A stretch of 64,000 nt of DNA from Bacillus dicomae (lineage in GTDB: Bacteria > Bacillota > Bacilli > Bacillales > Bacillaceae_G), in assembly GCF_006494425.1 (NCBI RefSeq), contig NZ_VHIV01000001.1:1488001-1552000 (forward strand), given 5' to 3'. Of this stretch, positions 18,234-30,310 are shown one piece after another. Position 1 is the stretch's first letter. Every line of letters starts with the position of its first letter. The notes below the pieces were generated by a model. That model saw only the letters and a program-made list of their open reading frames with translations. It searched no databases and was not told the DNA's origin. A program made the position numbers and the translations under genes.

Positions 18234-21200
18234 ATGCCTAATAGTCAAAAGGTTCGTCATTCGTTATCATCTGCGCAGTCTGGTATGTGGTTTGCGCAAC
18301 AATTAGATCCGCTTAATCCGATTTATAATACTGGGGAATATGTAGAAATAAACGGAAATATTAATCAAGAAATTTTCGAATTAGCAGTACGTAAAGTTGT
18401 AATGGAAGCAGAAGCACTACATGTTCGCTTCGAAGAGGATGGAATTGGTCCATGGCAAGTAATTGAGGAATTACAGTTTCATATGCAATTTATTGACGTT
18501 CGTAAAGAAGAAAATCCTGAAGAGGCTGCTAAAGTATGGATGAAAGATGATTTATCTATGCCAGTCAATTTGAAAAAAGATACTTTATTTACTGAAGCAC
18601 TTATTCAAGTCGAAAATAATCGTTTCTTTTGGTATCAGCGTATCCATCACATTGTGATGGATGGCTATGGATTTTCACTTCTTAGCCAAAAGGTAGCGAA
18701 TGAGTATACATCACTTATAGAAGAAACAAACAAGAATGAAAAGCCATTTGGTTCTCTTGCAAAAGTTGTGCAAGAAGATATGGAGTATCGTGAGTCTAAA
18801 CAATTTCAGGAAGATCGTACTTTTTGGTTAGAAAAGTATGCAGATGAACCAGAAGTTGTAAGTTTGGCAGAACGAGCACCGAGAACATCAAATGGATTTT
18901 TACGAGAAACAGCTTATTTATGTAGTTCTAGTACGAAAACTTTACTAGAAGATATTAATGTTTCGTTAACAAGTTGGCCAGAATTTATTATAACTATAAC
19001 AAGTATTTATATGCATAAGTTAACAGGGGCAAAGGATATTGTTTTAGGTTTACCGATGATGGGACGTCTAGGTTCTGCATCTATTCATACACCGAGTATG
19101 GTAATGAATTTAGTACCACTTCGTCTCACTGTAACTCCAAATATAACTTTTGCGGAATTATTACAGCAAGTTTCTAAAGAAATCCGAGATGTACGTCGTC
19201 ATCATAAATACCGTCATGAGGAATTAAGAAGAGACTTAAAGTTATTAGGTGAAAATCAAAGGTTATTTGGCCCGTTAGTGAATGTTATGCCTTTTGATTA
19301 CGGGCTTAACTTTGGTGGGAATCGTGGTATTACACATAATTTATCAGCAGGACCTGTCGATGATTTATCAATAAATGTATATAAATGTTTTGATCAAAAT
19401 GAGCTAATGATTCATTTTGATGCGAATCCGGAAGTATATAATGGTGCGGAGCTAGCATTGCATAAAAAAAGATTTATGAAATTATTAGAATTAATGATAA
19501 ATGCTTATCAAAAAGACGAGTCGATTGGAAAGATAAACATTACTCTTCCTGAAGAAAATCATAAAGTTTTATTGGAATGGAATGAAACTAAGGAAGCTGA
19601 TAATTTAATCGCCCTACCTATACTATTTGAAAAACAAGTACAAAAAACTCCAAATAAAGTAGCAGTTACTTGTAACGGTGTAGATCTTACGTATAAAGAG
19701 TTAAATGAACGAGCGAATGAACTGGCGCACTATTTGGTAAAAGAAGGAATACGACCAAATCAGTTTGTAGCTTTAGTATTTCCAAGATCAACGGAAATGG
19801 TTGTTAGTATGCTAGCAGTTTTAAAGGCTGGTGCAGCGTATTTACCAATAGATCCAGAATATCCAGCTGAGCGAATAAATTATATAGTAAATGATGCAAA
19901 ACCAGTTTGTATCATAACACATTCATCTGTTTCATCTAAGTTAGTTATAAAAAATGATATGAAAAAAATTGTATTAGATGACGAAGAAACGAAACTAGCA
20001 TTACATACATATTCTCGTATGAATATAGCATGTAAGAATGATGTATCACTTTTAAACCCAGCCTATACAATATATACTTCAGGCTCAACAGGAAACCCAA
20101 AAGGTGTAATTGTTCCTATGAAAGCTTTAAGTAACTTTTTATTGGCCATGGACGATATGTTGTCATTACATGAAAATGATCATTTATTAGCAGTTACAAC
20201 ATTTGCGTTTGATATTTCTGCTCTAGAAATTTATTTACCTCTTATTAGCGGTGCAAGTATAACAATTGCTCCAAAAGAGGTAATTCAAGAACCTTCGGCG
20301 TTAACGGCGCTGTTACAAGAAGAAAGAGTGACAATTATGCAAGCTACACCAACGCTTTGGCAGGCGTTAGTGACTGAATATCTAGAGAGGCTACAAGGGC
20401 TAAATGTGCTCGTTGGTGGTGAAGCTCTTCCGGCCCATTTAGCAAATACATTAAAAGAATTAGATTGCGCTATTACAAACTTATATGGACCAACTGAAAC
20501 GACTATTTGGTCTACTGTCATGAACATCGATGAAAGGGAAAGCGATATACCTCCTATTGGAAAGCCAATTTGGAATACAGACGTGTATGTATTAGATGCA
20601 GGTTTACAACCAGTACCACCTGGAGTAATTGGTGAATTGTATATTGCAGGGGAAGGGCTTGCAAGCGGATATTTAGGAAAACCTGAGTTAACAGCTGAAC
20701 GGTTTGTTGCAAATCCTTATGGAGAATCAGGGAAGCGTATGTACCGTACAGGCGATCTAGTAAAATGGCGCAAAGATGGTGTTTTAGAGTATATGAGCCG
20801 CGCAGATCATCAAATTAAAATTCGTGGTTTCCGAATTGAATTAGCTGAAATTGAAATGGTAATACAACGACATGAAAATGTTAAGCAAGCAGTGGTTATG
20901 GTACGAGAAGACCGCCCAAACGATAAACGAATCATTGCGTATATCGTTGCCGAAGAGAAGATAACGATTAATTTTGCAGAAATTCGTTCTTATGTTTCAG
21001 AAAGTTTAGCGAATTATATGGTACCATCAGCATTTGTATTGCTAGAAGAATTACCATTAACACCAAACGGGAAGATCGATAGAAAGAAATTACCTGCGCC
21101 AGATTTTAATGGAACAAATAATGAGAGAGTTGCTAGAAATCCGAAAGAAGAAATATTATGTGATTTATTTGCAGAAGTACTTGGAGTTTCTCGCATTAGC

Positions 21201-24200
21201 ATTGATGATAATTTCTTTGAAATGGGTGGACATTCGCTTCTTGCATCTCGTTTAATGGCAAGAATTCGCGAAACGTTAAGTGTCGAATTAGGAATTGGAA
21301 AACTATTTGAATCGCCAACTGTTGCTGAACTAGCGAAGCAATTGGATCAAGCGAAAACTGCAAGACCAGCGATTAAGAAAGTAAGAAGACCAAATGTAGT
21401 TCCACTTTCATTTGCACAACGTAGGTTATGGTTCTTGAATTGTTTAGAAGGTCCAAGCCCTACTTATAATATTCCGTTAGTCATTCGTTTGTCTGGAAAG
21501 TTGAACGAGGAAGCATTGCAAGGTGCCTTTAATGATGTAGTCGAGAAACATGAAACACTGAGAACAATTTTCCCTAACGTATTAGGTAGTTCCTATCAGA
21601 AAATTTTAGATATGGAAAATTTAAATTTAGAAATGATTAAAACAAAAACATGTAAAGAGGAATTAGAAAATGTGCTTGCAGAGGCGGTAAGATATAGCTT
21701 TAACCTCGATGTTGAACCAGCAGTGCGTTTGCAACTATTTACAGTGAGTGAAAACGAACATGTATTATTAATTCTATTGCACCATATTGTAGGGGATGGC
21801 TGGTCATTACAACCGTTAACGAGAGATTTTACAGCGGCGTATAAAGCGCGATGTCAAGGTAACAAAGTACAGCTAGAGACACTTCCGGTTCAATACGCAG
21901 ATTATGCACTTTGGCAACAACAATTGTTAGGGGATGAAACTACACAAGAAAGTCTCATTTTAACACAATTAGATTTTTGGAAGAAAGAGTTAAAGGGATT
22001 ACCAGATCAATTGGAGTTGCCTGCAGATTATCAGCGTCCAATGGAAACGAGTTACAGAGGAGAAACAATTCATTTTCATATAGATGCAGGTATGCATAGT
22101 AGGTTAGTAGAGCTTGCACGTAAAAATGGAGTTAGTTTGTTTATGGTATTGCAAGCAGGATTAAGTGCCTTATTTACTAGATTAGGTGCTGGAACTGATA
22201 TACCAATCGGTAGTCCGATTGCTGGAAGAAACGATGATGCACTCTCTGACATAGTCGGTTTATTTGTAAATACGTTAGTGTTACGTACAAATACATCAGG
22301 AGATCCAAGTTTTAAAGAATTATTGAATAGAGTGAAGCAGGCAAATCTTGCAGCTTATGAAAATCAAGATGTTCCATTTGAACGACTCGTTGAAGTGTTA
22401 AACCCAGTGCGTACTCGAAATAGTCATCCACTATTTCAAGTTATGTTAGCTTTCCAAAATACGCCAGAAGCAATCTTTGATGTCCCGGATATAGAAGCGA
22501 GCCTTGAAATTCAAAGCGTTGGCTCTGCGAAATTTGATCTAACATTTGAAATTAGCGAGAGTAACGGAGTTGATGGTACTCCAAACGGCCTACACGGCTT
22601 ACTAGAGTTTAGTACTGATTTATATAAACGTGAAACGATTCAAAAATTAATAGAACGATTCATTCTATTATTAGATGATGCGGCGAAAAATCCGGATCAA
22701 TCAATTGGTAGATTAGAAATATTAACTTTAGCAGAGCGAAATACAGTGTTAGAAAAGTGGAATGGTGGTTTTCAAATTACACCTGAAATGACGTTATCGC
22801 AATTATTTGAACAGCAGGCTCATTTAAGTCCAAATTCTATTGCGGTTGTCTTTGAAAATGAAAAGTTAAATTATGAAGAGCTGAATAAAAAAGCAAATAA
22901 AATAGCTCGATTGCTAATAGCAAAAGGAATTGGTCCTGATCAACTCGTTGCTTTAGCGATGCCAAGATCATTAAACATGGTTGTAAGCTTAGTAGCTGTT
23001 CTTAAAGCTGGTGCTGGATACCTACCGTTAGATCCAGATTACCCGTCAGATCGTATTTCATTTATGCTCCATGATGCGAAACCATCATGTGTTTTAACAA
23101 ATTCAGAAGTGGAAATTGAATGTGATGAGGCACTAAAAGTTTTAGTTGATGATGTGAAAGTAATAGCAGAAGTTGAGAAATATAGTGAAGACAATATTGA
23201 TGAAGTGGAACGAATTAACCCGTTATCTCCATCACATATTGCTTACGTTATTTATACGTCGGGCTCAACGGGTAGACCGAAAGGCGTTATGATACCTCAT
23301 CAAAATGTAGTAAGACTTTTAGGCGCAACTGATCATTGGTTCCAGTTTGACGGAAAAGATGTTTGGACGATGTTCCATTCATATGCTTTTGACTTCTCGG
23401 TTTGGGAAATTTGGGGGCCTTTATTATATGGAGGGCGTCTAGTCATAGTACCGCATACTGTAAGTCGCTCGCCGAAAGAATTTTTACAACTTCTTGTGAA
23501 AGAAAAGGTAACTGTTTTAAACCAAACTCCATCAGCATTCTATCAATTGATGCAAGCAGATCGTGAAAATGAAGAAATTGGTCAAAAATTATCTTTACGA
23601 TATGTTGTTTTTGGAGGAGAAGCACTTGAGTTAAGTCGATTAGAAGATTGGTATAGTCGACATCCTCATAACGCACCAAAGCTTATTAATATGTACGGTA
23701 TTACGGAGACGACAGTCCATGTTAGTTATATAGAGTTAGACGAAACAATCGTTTCTTTACGAGCAAATAGTTTAATTGGGTGCAGTATACCCGACCTTAA
23801 AGTATATGTATTAGATAATTATTTACAACCAGTGCCACCTGGAGTAGTTGGAGAAATGTATGTTGCAGGCGCAGGGCTTGCACGTGGATATTTAGGAAGA
23901 GCAGAATTAACGGCTGAACGCTTTATCGCAGATCCATTTGGCAAGCCAGGTACAAGAATGTATCGTACAGGAGACTTAGCTCGCTGGCGTCATGATGGGA
24001 CGCTAGATTATATAGGACGTGCAGATCATCAAATAAAAATTCGTGGATTCCGAATTGAATTAGGAGAAATAGAAGCAGTTATAATGAAGCACCCTAAAGT
24101 TGAGCAAGTAGCCGTTATTGTACGGGAAGATCAACCAGGGGATAAACGGTTAGTTTCTTATATCGTCGCATCAAATAATGAAGCGATTGATACGAATGAA

Positions 24201-25391
24201 ATGCGTCAGTTTGCTAGTGGTAGTTTACCAGATTATATGGTTCCATACGCTTTTGTAGTAGTAAATGAGTTGCCTTTAACTCCGAACGGTAAATTAGATA
24301 GAAAGGCATTGCCAGCTCCAGAATTTATCGCATCATCTTCTAGTCGTGGTCCAAGAACACCGCAAGAAGAAATGCTATGTGACTTGTTTACAGAAGTGCT
24401 AAGTATGCCTCAAATTGGAATTGATGACGGATTCTTTGATCTTGGTGGCCATTCACTCCTTGCAGTGCAGCTTATGAGCCGCATGAAAGAGGCGCTTGGA
24501 GTGGAACTAAACATTGGTACTTTATTTGCAGCACCTACTGTTGCAGGGTTAGCTGAAAGACTTGAGATGGGGAATGGTCAAAGTGCACTTGATGTGTTGC
24601 TTCCATTACGAGCAAGCGGAGATCAATTACCACTATTTTGTGTACATCCAGCAGGTGGATTAAGTTGGTGCTATGCAGGACTTATGAAATCTTTAGGAAC
24701 AGATTATCCAATCTACGGTGTACAAGCACGTGGTATTGCTAAAAATGAAGAACTTCCAAAAAGTTTAGAGGAGATGGCGGCGGATTACTTGAAACACGTT
24801 CGTGAAGTACAGCCTCATGGACCATATCGATTACTAGGTTGGTCGCTTGGAGGAAATGTTGTGCATGCAATGGCGGCGCAACTACAAAATGAAGGGGAAG
24901 AAGTAGAATTACTCGTTATGCTTGATTCTTATCCTGGGCACTTCTTACCGAATACGGAAGCGCCTACTGAAGAGGAAGCGTTAATCGCCTTACTTGCTTT
25001 AGGCGGATATGACCCAGATAATATGGATGGTAAACCACTTACAATGGAAAGTGCAGTTGAAATCCTTCGTAAAGATGGAAGTGCATTAGCAAGTCTTGAA
25101 GAAGAGACTATATTGAACTTGAAAGAAACATATGTAAATTCAGTAGGATTGTTAGGAAAATATGTACCGAAAGTTTATAACGGAGATATCTTATTCTTTA
25201 GATCTACTGTTATACCAGACTGGTTTGATCCTATTTCTCCAAATACATGGCTAAATTATTTAGACGGACAAATTGTGCAGCATGATATTGATTGTAGACA
25301 TAAAGATTTATGTCAGCCAGGTCCACTTACGGAAATTGGACAAGTATTAGCGAAATATTTGCAGAATAAGAAAGGGGTAAGTACAGTATGA
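18234..25391 (+). CDS. dhbF: Bacillibactin nonribosomal peptide synthetase (C-A-T-C-A-T-TE)
   Basis: It joins dihydroxybenzoate, Gly and Thr and cyclises three units to bacillibactin. Order along 2385 residues: condensation 1 with HHIVMDG (near 138), adenylation 1 with [11 protein letters not shown] (near 613), carrier 1 with GGHSLL (near 997), condensation 2 with HHIVGDG (near 1183), adenylation 2 with [11 protein letters not shown] (near 1673), carrier 2 with GGHSLLA (near 2073), and thioesterase with GWSLGGN (near 2203). The readable pocket residues give DILQLGLIW for domain 1 (Gly) and DFWNVGMVH for domain 2 (Thr, one conservative change). mbtH overlaps its stop by four bases. Confidence 0.97.
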   Translation: MPNSQKVRHSLSSAQSGMWFAQQLDPLNPIYNTGEYVEINGNINQEIFELAVRKVVMEAEALHVRFEEDGIGPWQVIEELQFHMQFIDVRKEENPEEAAKVWMKDDLSMPVNLKKDTLFTEALIQVENNRFFWYQRIHHIVMDGYGFSLLSQKVANEYTSLIEETNKNEKPFGSLAKVVQEDMEYRESKQFQEDRTFWLEKYADEPEVVSLAERAPRTSNGFLRETAYLCSSSTKTLLEDINVSLTSWPEFIITITSIYMHKLTGAKDIVLGLPMMGRLGSASIHTPSMVMNLVPLRLTVTPNITFAELLQQVSKEIRDVRRHHKYRHEELRRDLKLLGENQRLFGPLVNVMPFDYGLNFGGNRGITHNLSAGPVDDLSINVYKCFDQNELMIHFDANPEVYNGAELALHKKRFMKLLELMINAYQKDESIGKINITLPEENHKVLLEWNETKEADNLIALPILFEKQVQKTPNKVAVTCNGVDLTYKELNERANELAHYLVKEGIRPNQFVALVFPRSTEMVVSMLAVLKAGAAYLPIDPEYPAERINYIVNDAKPVCIITHSSVSSKLVIKNDMKKIVLDDEETKLALHTYSRMNIACKNDVSLLNPAYTIYTSGSTGNPKGVIVPMKALSNFLLAMDDMLSLHENDHLLAVTTFAFDISALEIYLPLISGASITIAPKEVIQEPSALTALLQEERVTIMQATPTLWQALVTEYLERLQGLNVLVGGEALPAHLANTLKELDCAITNLYGPTETTIWSTVMNIDERESDIPPIGKPIWNTDVYVLDAGLQPVPPGVIGELYIAGEGLASGYLGKPELTAERFVANPYGESGKRMYRTGDLVKWRKDGVLEYMSRADHQIKIRGFRIELAEIEMVIQRHENVKQAVVMVREDRPNDKRIIAYIVAEEKITINFAEIRSYVSESLANYMVPSAFVLLEELPLTPNGKIDRKKLPAPDFNGTNNERVARNPKEEILCDLFAEVLGVSRISIDDNFFEMGGHSLLASRLMARIRETLSVELGIGKLFESPTVAELAKQLDQAKTARPAIKKVRRPNVVPLSFAQRRLWFLNCLEGPSPTYNIPLVIRLSGKLNEEALQGAFNDVVEKHETLRTIFPNVLGSSYQKILDMENLNLEMIKTKTCKEELENVLAEAVRYSFNLDVEPAVRLQLFTVSENEHVLLILLHHIVGDGWSLQPLTRDFTAAYKARCQGNKVQLETLPVQYADYALWQQQLLGDETTQESLILTQLDFWKKELKGLPDQLELPADYQRPMETSYRGETIHFHIDAGMHSRLVELARKNGVSLFMVLQAGLSALFTRLGAGTDIPIGSPIAGRNDDALSDIVGLFVNTLVLRTNTSGDPSFKELLNRVKQANLAAYENQDVPFERLVEVLNPVRTRNSHPLFQVMLAFQNTPEAIFDVPDIEASLEIQSVGSAKFDLTFEISESNGVDGTPNGLHGLLEFSTDLYKRETIQKLIERFILLLDDAAKNPDQSIGRLEILTLAERNTVLEKWNGGFQITPEMTLSQLFEQQAHLSPNSIAVVFENEKLNYEELNKKANKIARLLIAKGIGPDQLVALAMPRSLNMVVSLVAVLKAGAGYLPLDPDYPSDRISFMLHDAKPSCVLTNSEVEIECDEALKVLVDDVKVIAEVEKYSEDNIDEVERINPLSPSHIAYVIYTSGSTGRPKGVMIPHQNVVRLLGATDHWFQFDGKDVWTMFHSYAFDFSVWEIWGPLLYGGRLVIVPHTVSRSPKEFLQLLVKEKVTVLNQTPSAFYQLMQADRENEEIGQKLSLRYVVFGGEALELSRLEDWYSRHPHNAPKLINMYGITETTVHVSYIELDETIVSLRANSLIGCSIPDLKVYVLDNYLQPVPPGVVGEMYVAGAGLARGYLGRAELTAERFIADPFGKPGTRMYRTGDLARWRHDGTLDYIGRADHQIKIRGFRIELGEIEAVIMKHPKVEQVAVIVREDQPGDKRLVSYIVASNNEAIDTNEMRQFASGSLPDYMVPYAFVVVNELPLTPNGKLDRKALPAPEFIASSSSRGPRTPQEEMLCDLFTEVLSMPQIGIDDGFFDLGGHSLLAVQLMSRMKEALGVELNIGTLFAAPTVAGLAERLEMGNGQSALDVLLPLRASGDQLPLFCVHPAGGLSWCYAGLMKSLGTDYPIYGVQARGIAKNEELPKSLEEMAADYLKHVREVQPHGPYRLLGWSLGGNVVHAMAAQLQNEGEEVELLVMLDSYPGHFLPNTEAPTEEEALIALLALGGYDPDNMDGKPLTMESAVEILRKDGSALASLEEETILNLKETYVNSVGLLGKYVPKVYNGDILFFRSTVIPDWFDPISPNTWLNYLDGQIVQHDIDCRHKDLCQPGPLTEIGQVLAKYLQNKKGVSTV

Positions 25392-25612
25392 CGAATCCAT
25401 TTGAAAATGATAATTACACATATAAAGTATTAATAAATGAGGAGGGCCAGTATTCTCTCTGGCCTGTCTTTCTTGATGTACCTATTGGGTGGAATGTCGT
25501 ACATGAAGAAGCTAGCAGGCACGATTGCTTACAATATGTTGAAAATAACTGGACAGATTTGAATCCAAAAATTAATCAAGCTGGTGAAAAAATATTAGTA
25601 GGAAAACGATAA
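25388..25612 (+). CDS. MbtH-like protein
   Basis: A 74-residue chaperone-like partner that binds NRPS adenylation domains and boosts their activity. The signature is complete: [10 protein letters not shown], then [13 protein letters not shown] and [15 protein letters not shown]. The start overlaps dhbF as ATGA, so the two are translationally coupled, and its DhbF partnership is evident from this. The stop overlaps the next ATG by one base. Confidence 0.94.
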   Translation: MTNPFENDNYTYKVLINEEGQYSLWPVFLDVPIGWNVVHEEASRHDCLQYVENNWTDLNPKINQAGEKILVGKR

Positions 25613-27054
25613 TGAAAGCAAAAATAAATCCAAAAGTAGTTGTAAGCATCGTATATATAACAGCGATGTTTATGGCTGCGATGGATGCAACAATTGTGAA
25701 CGTAGCACTACAAACGATAAGTAAAGAATTACAAGTAGCTCCATCTGCAATGGGGACGGTTAATGTTGGGTATTTAGTTAGTTTAGCTGTTTTCCTTCCG
25801 ATTTCTGGTTGGCTAGGAGATCGATTTGGTACGAAAAGAGTATTTTTAATTGCTCTTTTCGTATTTACAATTGCCTCTGCTTTATGCGGAATGGCTAACG
25901 ATATTACTCTATTGAATATTTTCCGTATCATTCAAGGTGCTGGTGGAGGGCTTTTAACACCGGTCGGAATGGCGATGTTATTTCGAACATTTTCACCAGA
26001 GGAAAGACCGAAGATTTCCCGGTTCATTGTACTTCCAATTGCTGTAGCACCAGCAATTGGTCCTATCATCGGTGGTTTCTTTGTAGATCAAATGTCTTGG
26101 CGTTGGGCATTTTATATTAATCTACCGTTTGGAATTGTTGCATTGCTATTTGGACTTCTATTTTTAGCAGAGCATGTTGAAAAATCAGCTGGTCGATTTG
26201 ATTCTCTCGGCTTTATTTTATCAGCACCAGGATTTGCGATGCTCATATATGCACTCAGCCAGGGACCATCAAAAGGGTGGATTTCTCCAGAAATTATGAG
26301 TACAGGGATAGGTGGGGTTGTATTCATTACATTGTTTATAATCGTAGAACTGAAAGTAAAGCAACCGATGTTAGATTTACGCTTATTAAAAGAACCAGTC
26401 TTTAGAAAGATGAGCCTTATATCATTATTTTCATCAGCTGGATTACTAGGAATGTTATTTGTTTTTCCGCTTATGTATCAAAATGTAATAGGGGGATCCG
26501 CACTGGAATCAGGACTTACGACATTCCCAGAGGCAATTGGATTAATGATATCGTCACAGATTGTGCCATGGTCATATAAGAAATTAGGTGCTCGTAAAAT
26601 AATTTCTATCGGGTTAATTTGTACGGCAATTATCTTTGTTTTATTAAGTTTTGTAAATCATGATACGAATCCTTGGCAAATACGGGCATTATTGTTTGGC
26701 ATAGGTATTTTCTTAGGTCAGTCAGTTGGAGCAGTTCAATTTTCTGCATTTAACAATATAACGCCGCCTTCTATGGGAAGAGCAACTACTATATTTAATG
26801 TGCAAAATCGATTAGGTTCAGCGATAGGAGTTGCTGTTTTAGCTAGTATACTAGCTGGTTTTGGAAATAACAGTGCACAACATAATGCTCATTCAGATTT
26901 CTTGCCATATCAAGCGGCATTAATTGGATCAGCAATATTTTTACTCGTAGCATTACTATTTTCTTTACGTATTTCCGATAAAGAGGTAATGTCAAAAAAG
27001 AAGAAAAAACCGTTACCTGTATTACAAAAAGAGAAAGAAATTGTAAATGAATAA
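25612..27054 (+). CDS. MFS drug/siderophore exporter, DHA2 (EmrB/QacA) type
   Basis: A 480-residue carrier with about 14 helices. AAMDATIVNVALQTI is the family's helix-1 motif and GWLGDRFGTKRVF is motif A. GGGLLTPVGMAML and APAIGPIIGGFFVD are the motif C region. It begins inside the mbtH stop codon (TAATG). Position within the operon suggests bacillibactin export, but B. subtilis uses a different, unlinked MFS protein (YmfD), so the substrate is inferred. Confidence 0.88.
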   Translation: MKAKINPKVVVSIVYITAMFMAAMDATIVNVALQTISKELQVAPSAMGTVNVGYLVSLAVFLPISGWLGDRFGTKRVFLIALFVFTIASALCGMANDITLLNIFRIIQGAGGGLLTPVGMAMLFRTFSPEERPKISRFIVLPIAVAPAIGPIIGGFFVDQMSWRWAFYINLPFGIVALLFGLLFLAEHVEKSAGRFDSLGFILSAPGFAMLIYALSQGPSKGWISPEIMSTGIGGVVFITLFIIVELKVKQPMLDLRLLKEPVFRKMSLISLFSSAGLLGMLFVFPLMYQNVIGGSALESGLTTFPEAIGLMISSQIVPWSYKKLGARKIISIGLICTAIIFVLLSFVNHDTNPWQIRALLFGIGIFLGQSVGAVQFSAFNNITPPSMGRATTIFNVQNRLGSAIGVAVLASILAGFGNNSAQHNAHSDFLPYQAALIGSAIFLLVALLFSLRISDKEVMSKKKKKPLPVLQKEKEIVNE

Positions 27055-27112
27055 GTTTGATAATGGTCTTTTGAAATAAAATGATATTGGTATTTAGAAG
27101 GAGAGAGTTTAC

Positions 27113-27862
27113 ATGATAGAAAGTAAAGTTGTAGATTCTATACCGATTTTGAATGAGAATGATTGTCAAATATGGTGGGGAAGAATTTCGGATTTACAAT
27201 CATGGCATTACAATTTACTAAATGATGTTGAACGAGAGAAAGCAAATTCATATCATCATTCGGCAGATCGTGCTCGTTTTATAATCGGTTGTGTAATTAG
27301 TAGATTAGTTCTAGGTAAAATACTTTCTATGTCACCAGTTCAAGTGCCAATTGGTAGACTGTGCTCAGTATGTAAGCTACAACATGGTAGACCACAATTA
27401 CCAGAGGGTATGCCTCAAATATCTGTTTCACATTCGGGTGAGTGGGTTGTTGTTGCCTTTACAACATCTGCACCTGTAGGCGTTGATGTTGAACAAATGA
27501 ATCCAAATGTAGATGTAATGAAAATGGCAGAAGGCGTATTAACAGACATTGAAAAAGCACAAGTTATGAAATTACCTAATGAACAGAAAATAGAAGGTTT
27601 TTTAACATATTGGACTAGAAAAGAAGCAGTGCTAAAAGCGACAGGTAAAGGACTAATAATTTCACCAGTGGATATTATTATATCAGCTCCAAATGAACCT
27701 CCAAACTTGTTGGTTTTTAAGAATAGACAAGAGTTAGTAGAACATACAGTGATGAGAGATTTAAGGCCAAGTGTAGATTATATGGCTTCAATTGCAATAT
27801 TTAGTAAAGAAGTCACCGAAATAACACAGCTGGACGCAGTAGCGCTTTTAAATTATAAATAA
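27113..27862 (+). CDS. 4'-phosphopantetheinyl transferase (Sfp type)
   Basis: It moves phosphopantetheine from CoA to the carrier-domain serines of DhbB and DhbF. The family motifs are present: RARFIIGCVISRLVLGK, ISVSHSGEWVVVAF, GVDVEQM with the Mg-binding Asp and Glu, and the WTRKEAVLKATGKG block. 249 residues is slightly longer than B. subtilis Sfp. The ribosome site is GAAGGAGAG. It follows the exporter by 58 bases and is the last clear siderophore gene. Confidence 0.93.
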   Translation: MIESKVVDSIPILNENDCQIWWGRISDLQSWHYNLLNDVEREKANSYHHSADRARFIIGCVISRLVLGKILSMSPVQVPIGRLCSVCKLQHGRPQLPEGMPQISVSHSGEWVVVAFTTSAPVGVDVEQMNPNVDVMKMAEGVLTDIEKAQVMKLPNEQKIEGFLTYWTRKEAVLKATGKGLIISPVDIIISAPNEPPNLLVFKNRQELVEHTVMRDLRPSVDYMASIAIFSKEVTEITQLDAVALLNYK

Positions 27863-27897
27863 GTTGAATAAAATATTTTATAGAAGAGGTGTTCCTC

Positions 27898-28440
27898 ATG
27901 CTAGTAGCGGAAAATAGAACAAATGAATTCACTTATAATGTACAAGCAATTAAAAATATTTTATTTTCTGGAGATACATCATCTATTCATGCTTTAGAAA
28001 AGCTTTTGGATGATACAGTTCAGTTTGATGTTCTAGAACAAGAGGTGCTTGATAGACAGTACATCCCGAAAGAAGCAAAGAATTTCTTTGATAAAAACGG
28101 AACATTTCTTTACCGTGTATCCCATGTTAGTTATAAAGGGAAAGTGTTATCTGAAAACCTAATTTTTGCTGACACTTCGTTTTTACCAAATACAATTAAG
28201 AGTGAATTAGAGAGTGGAAACATTCCAGTTGAAAAACTTATAGAAAAGATGGAAGTAAGAAGAAACGTATTATACGAAGGGTATCAACCTTCTGGAAATA
28301 TTATTGAATTATTTGATGGATGCTCTGTTTCAGCGAATGTGTATCCAACAAGAAAATATCAAATTGTAAGTAACTGCAAATGCATATTTTATATTTGCGA
28401 GGTGTATCATGCAGAGAATATAAAGGAATTACTAAATTAA
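27898..28440 (+). CDS. Chorismate-lyase-like protein (DUF98 family)
   Basis: A 180-residue protein resembling the chorismate pyruvate-lyase/UTRA fold of DUF98. TFLYRVSHVSYKGKVLSENL, KMEVRRNVLYEG and the closing YPTRKYQIVSNCKCIFYICE fit that family as I know it. The ATG at 27898 is chosen because AGAGG lies eight bases before it; a GTG at 27889 overlaps this site. It follows sfp by 35 bases with no terminator between, so it probably belongs to the siderophore transcript. The reaction is inferred, not shown. Confidence 0.68.
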   Translation: MLVAENRTNEFTYNVQAIKNILFSGDTSSIHALEKLLDDTVQFDVLEQEVLDRQYIPKEAKNFFDKNGTFLYRVSHVSYKGKVLSENLIFADTSFLPNTIKSELESGNIPVEKLIEKMEVRRNVLYEGYQPSGNIIELFDGCSVSANVYPTRKYQIVSNCKCIFYICEVYHAENIKELLN

Positions 28441-28478
28441 AACAAGAAACCAGCCTACAAAATGGCTGGTTTCTTGTT
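28441..28478. terminator. Bidirectional terminator between the siderophore operon and HU
   Basis: A perfect 15-bp stem (AACAAGAAACCAGCC / GGCTGGTTTCTTGTT) begins right after the upstream stop and touches the stop of the convergent HU gene. It is followed by TATTT. Confidence 0.88.
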
Positions 28479-28750
28479 TATTTCACAGCTTCTTTTAACT
28501 CTTTACCTGCTTTAAATGCAGGAACTTTACCAGCGGCGATTTGAATTTCTTCGCCAGTTTGTGGATTACGTCCTGTACGAGCAGATCTTTCACGAACTTC
28601 AAAAGTTCCAAAGCCAATTAATTGAACTTTATCACCAGATTGTAATGCAGTAGCAATTGTGTCAAATACAGATTGTACAGCTGCAGAAGCATCCTTTTGA
28701 GAAATATCAGCTGATTGTGCGACATTTTTAATTAATTCTGTTTTGTTCAT
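28478..28750 (-). CDS. HU-family DNA-binding protein
   Basis: A 90-residue histone-like protein that bends DNA as a dimer. [11 protein letters not shown] opens it, [19 protein letters not shown] precedes the arm, and [20 protein letters not shown] contains the DNA-inserting Pro. The C-terminal [11 protein letters not shown] is also typical. B. cereus group genomes carry several HU paralogues, so I give no symbol. It is convergent with the siderophore operon across a shared terminator. Confidence 0.95.
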   Translation of the reverse strand: MNKTELIKNVAQSADISQKDASAAVQSVFDTIATALQSGDKVQLIGFGTFEVRERSARTGRNPQTGEEIQIAAGKVPAFKAGKELKEAVK

Positions 28751-28955
28751 GTTTTCACCTCATAAAAAATTTTTTTGGAATGAATGATTTAGTATAATAG
28801 ATAGTAAAGATAAAGCTATTTATATTGTTAGAAAGAATGCTATATAGTTATGTTAATTTCGTTGCAAGAAACTGAATCCCTGCTAATAATTAGGGATTAA
28901 TTAAGAATTGATGCATAGAAAACGCTGTAATATGAGGATGAGGGGGAGTATACGG

Positions 28956-29723
28956 ATGATTTTTCGTGAAAAGGATGAGAAAGAAAGTATATTAATTCGT
29001 CAACATGATCATGGTTTTTTAGCTGGAGAGATTGCAAAGCATATAAAAGAAGATTTTTTTGAAGATGATACATATTTAAAAGAGACAATTGATGCAATAT
29101 ATGAGCATGATAGAGGATGGATAGAACTTGATAAAGTACCAATTTTGAATGATGCTAAAAATATCCCATATACATTTATGGATTGTCCAAGTTCATTACG
29201 CTTTGTCTTTTATACGATTGGTTTGAATGAAATTGAAGATTCCAATCCATACGGAGCATTACTTTGTAGTAAGCATTTTTTATCATTTCCATTAAATGAG
29301 GAAGATGAAGAGATGATGTCATTTTATGCAGGGGAATTGGAACGACAAAAAAGAATATTGACAACGCTAACAAAGGAACAATTTGTGATGTTCGATAAAC
29401 ATTATAGATTATTAAAGTTTTGCGATGAACTTTCTTTATATGTCTGTATGAATAAACCAGGTGTAGAAAAGAAAAATGAAATTGATTTGTTTAAAGATGG
29501 TTTTGAAGGAACAGAAATGTTTAATAGTAAAGAGGGGAAACCTATTCAAGCTGAATGGATAGATGAGGAAACAATTCGGATTACACCGTTTCCATTTCAA
29601 ACAGAATTTCATACGTATGTAAAATATAAAACTATAAATAAACGTGAAGTTGAAGAAAAAGGAATTGTAAAGGCTGATAAAGAATCAGAAATGAAGAAAC
29701 AAACTATTCGTTTCATACAATAA
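28956..29723 (+). CDS. DUF3891-family protein
   Basis: A 255-residue soluble protein. It starts at the ATG eight bases after GAGGGGGAG; the open frame extends to 28908 but earlier ATGs lack a ribosome site. LIRQHDHGFLAGEIAKHI and IYEHDRGWIELDKVP resemble the His/Asp clusters of HD-type metal sites, and MSFYAGELERQKRI and HYRLLKFCDELSLYVC continue the helical core. I recall this pattern as DUF3891, of unknown function. The DinB-like gene follows by 14 bases, so they are likely cotranscribed. Confidence 0.75.
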   Translation: MIFREKDEKESILIRQHDHGFLAGEIAKHIKEDFFEDDTYLKETIDAIYEHDRGWIELDKVPILNDAKNIPYTFMDCPSSLRFVFYTIGLNEIEDSNPYGALLCSKHFLSFPLNEEDEEMMSFYAGELERQKRILTTLTKEQFVMFDKHYRLLKFCDELSLYVCMNKPGVEKKNEIDLFKDGFEGTEMFNSKEGKPIQAEWIDEETIRITPFPFQTEFHTYVKYKTINKREVEEKGIVKADKESEMKKQTIRFIQ

Positions 29724-29737
29724 GGAGGCGATTTTGA

Positions 29738-30262
29738 TTGAAAGAGTACATGTTAAAACAAGTGGATTACCATGCTTGGGCTAATATACGATTATTCAAT
29801 CGACTAAAAGAATTACCAAACTATGAGACTATTTTTACTGAACAGATACAGAGTGTATTCCCATCCATTAAGGATACGTTTGCGCATATTTATATTACAG
29901 ATCAAGTGTGGTTACACATATTGCATGGTAAAAGTATGAATGAAGCAATACAAGACCGAGAAGATTTACAAAAACAAATGGAAAACAAATCGTTACATGA
30001 ATTAGAAAAAATGTTTGAAAACATGGCAGATCAATATAAAGACTTTTTAAGTACAATACAAGATGTGAATGATGTATTTGTTATTGAGAATCCATATGTA
30101 GGAAAATTAGAAACTTCAATTTTAGAGTTAGTACAACATGTTGTAAATCATGGTACATATCATAGAGGAAATATAACAGCGATGATCCGTCAACTTGGTC
30201 ATTCGTCGACAATGATGGATTTTGTTCTGTATTTACATATGGTTAAAAAGCAGGGAGAGTAA
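29738..30262 (+). CDS. DinB/YfiT-like four-helix metal protein
   Basis: A 174-residue DinB-like protein. The three-His metal pattern is visible in HAWANIRLFNRL, in HIYITDQVWLHIL, and in NHGTYHRGNITAMIRQLG. Members act as thiol-dependent transferases in some bacteria, and the role here is open. The TTG at 29738 is chosen because AAGGAGGCG lies seven bases upstream; the in-frame ATG at 29750 is too far from it. A terminator and a dispersed repeat follow. Confidence 0.85.
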   Translation: MKEYMLKQVDYHAWANIRLFNRLKELPNYETIFTEQIQSVFPSIKDTFAHIYITDQVWLHILHGKSMNEAIQDREDLQKQMENKSLHELEKMFENMADQYKDFLSTIQDVNDVFVIENPYVGKLETSILELVQHVVNHGTYHRGNITAMIRQLGHSSTMMDFVLYLHMVKKQGE

Positions 30263-30273
30263 TATAGTTTATA

Positions 30274-30310
30274 AGAAGGAGAGGCTTTAGTTGTAGAAGT
30301 CTCTCCTTCT
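30274..30310 (+). terminator. Intrinsic terminator after the DinB-like gene
   Basis: AGAAGGAGAGGCTT pairs with AAGTCTCTCCTTCT (one wobble pair), then ATTTTATT. Confidence 0.75.
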
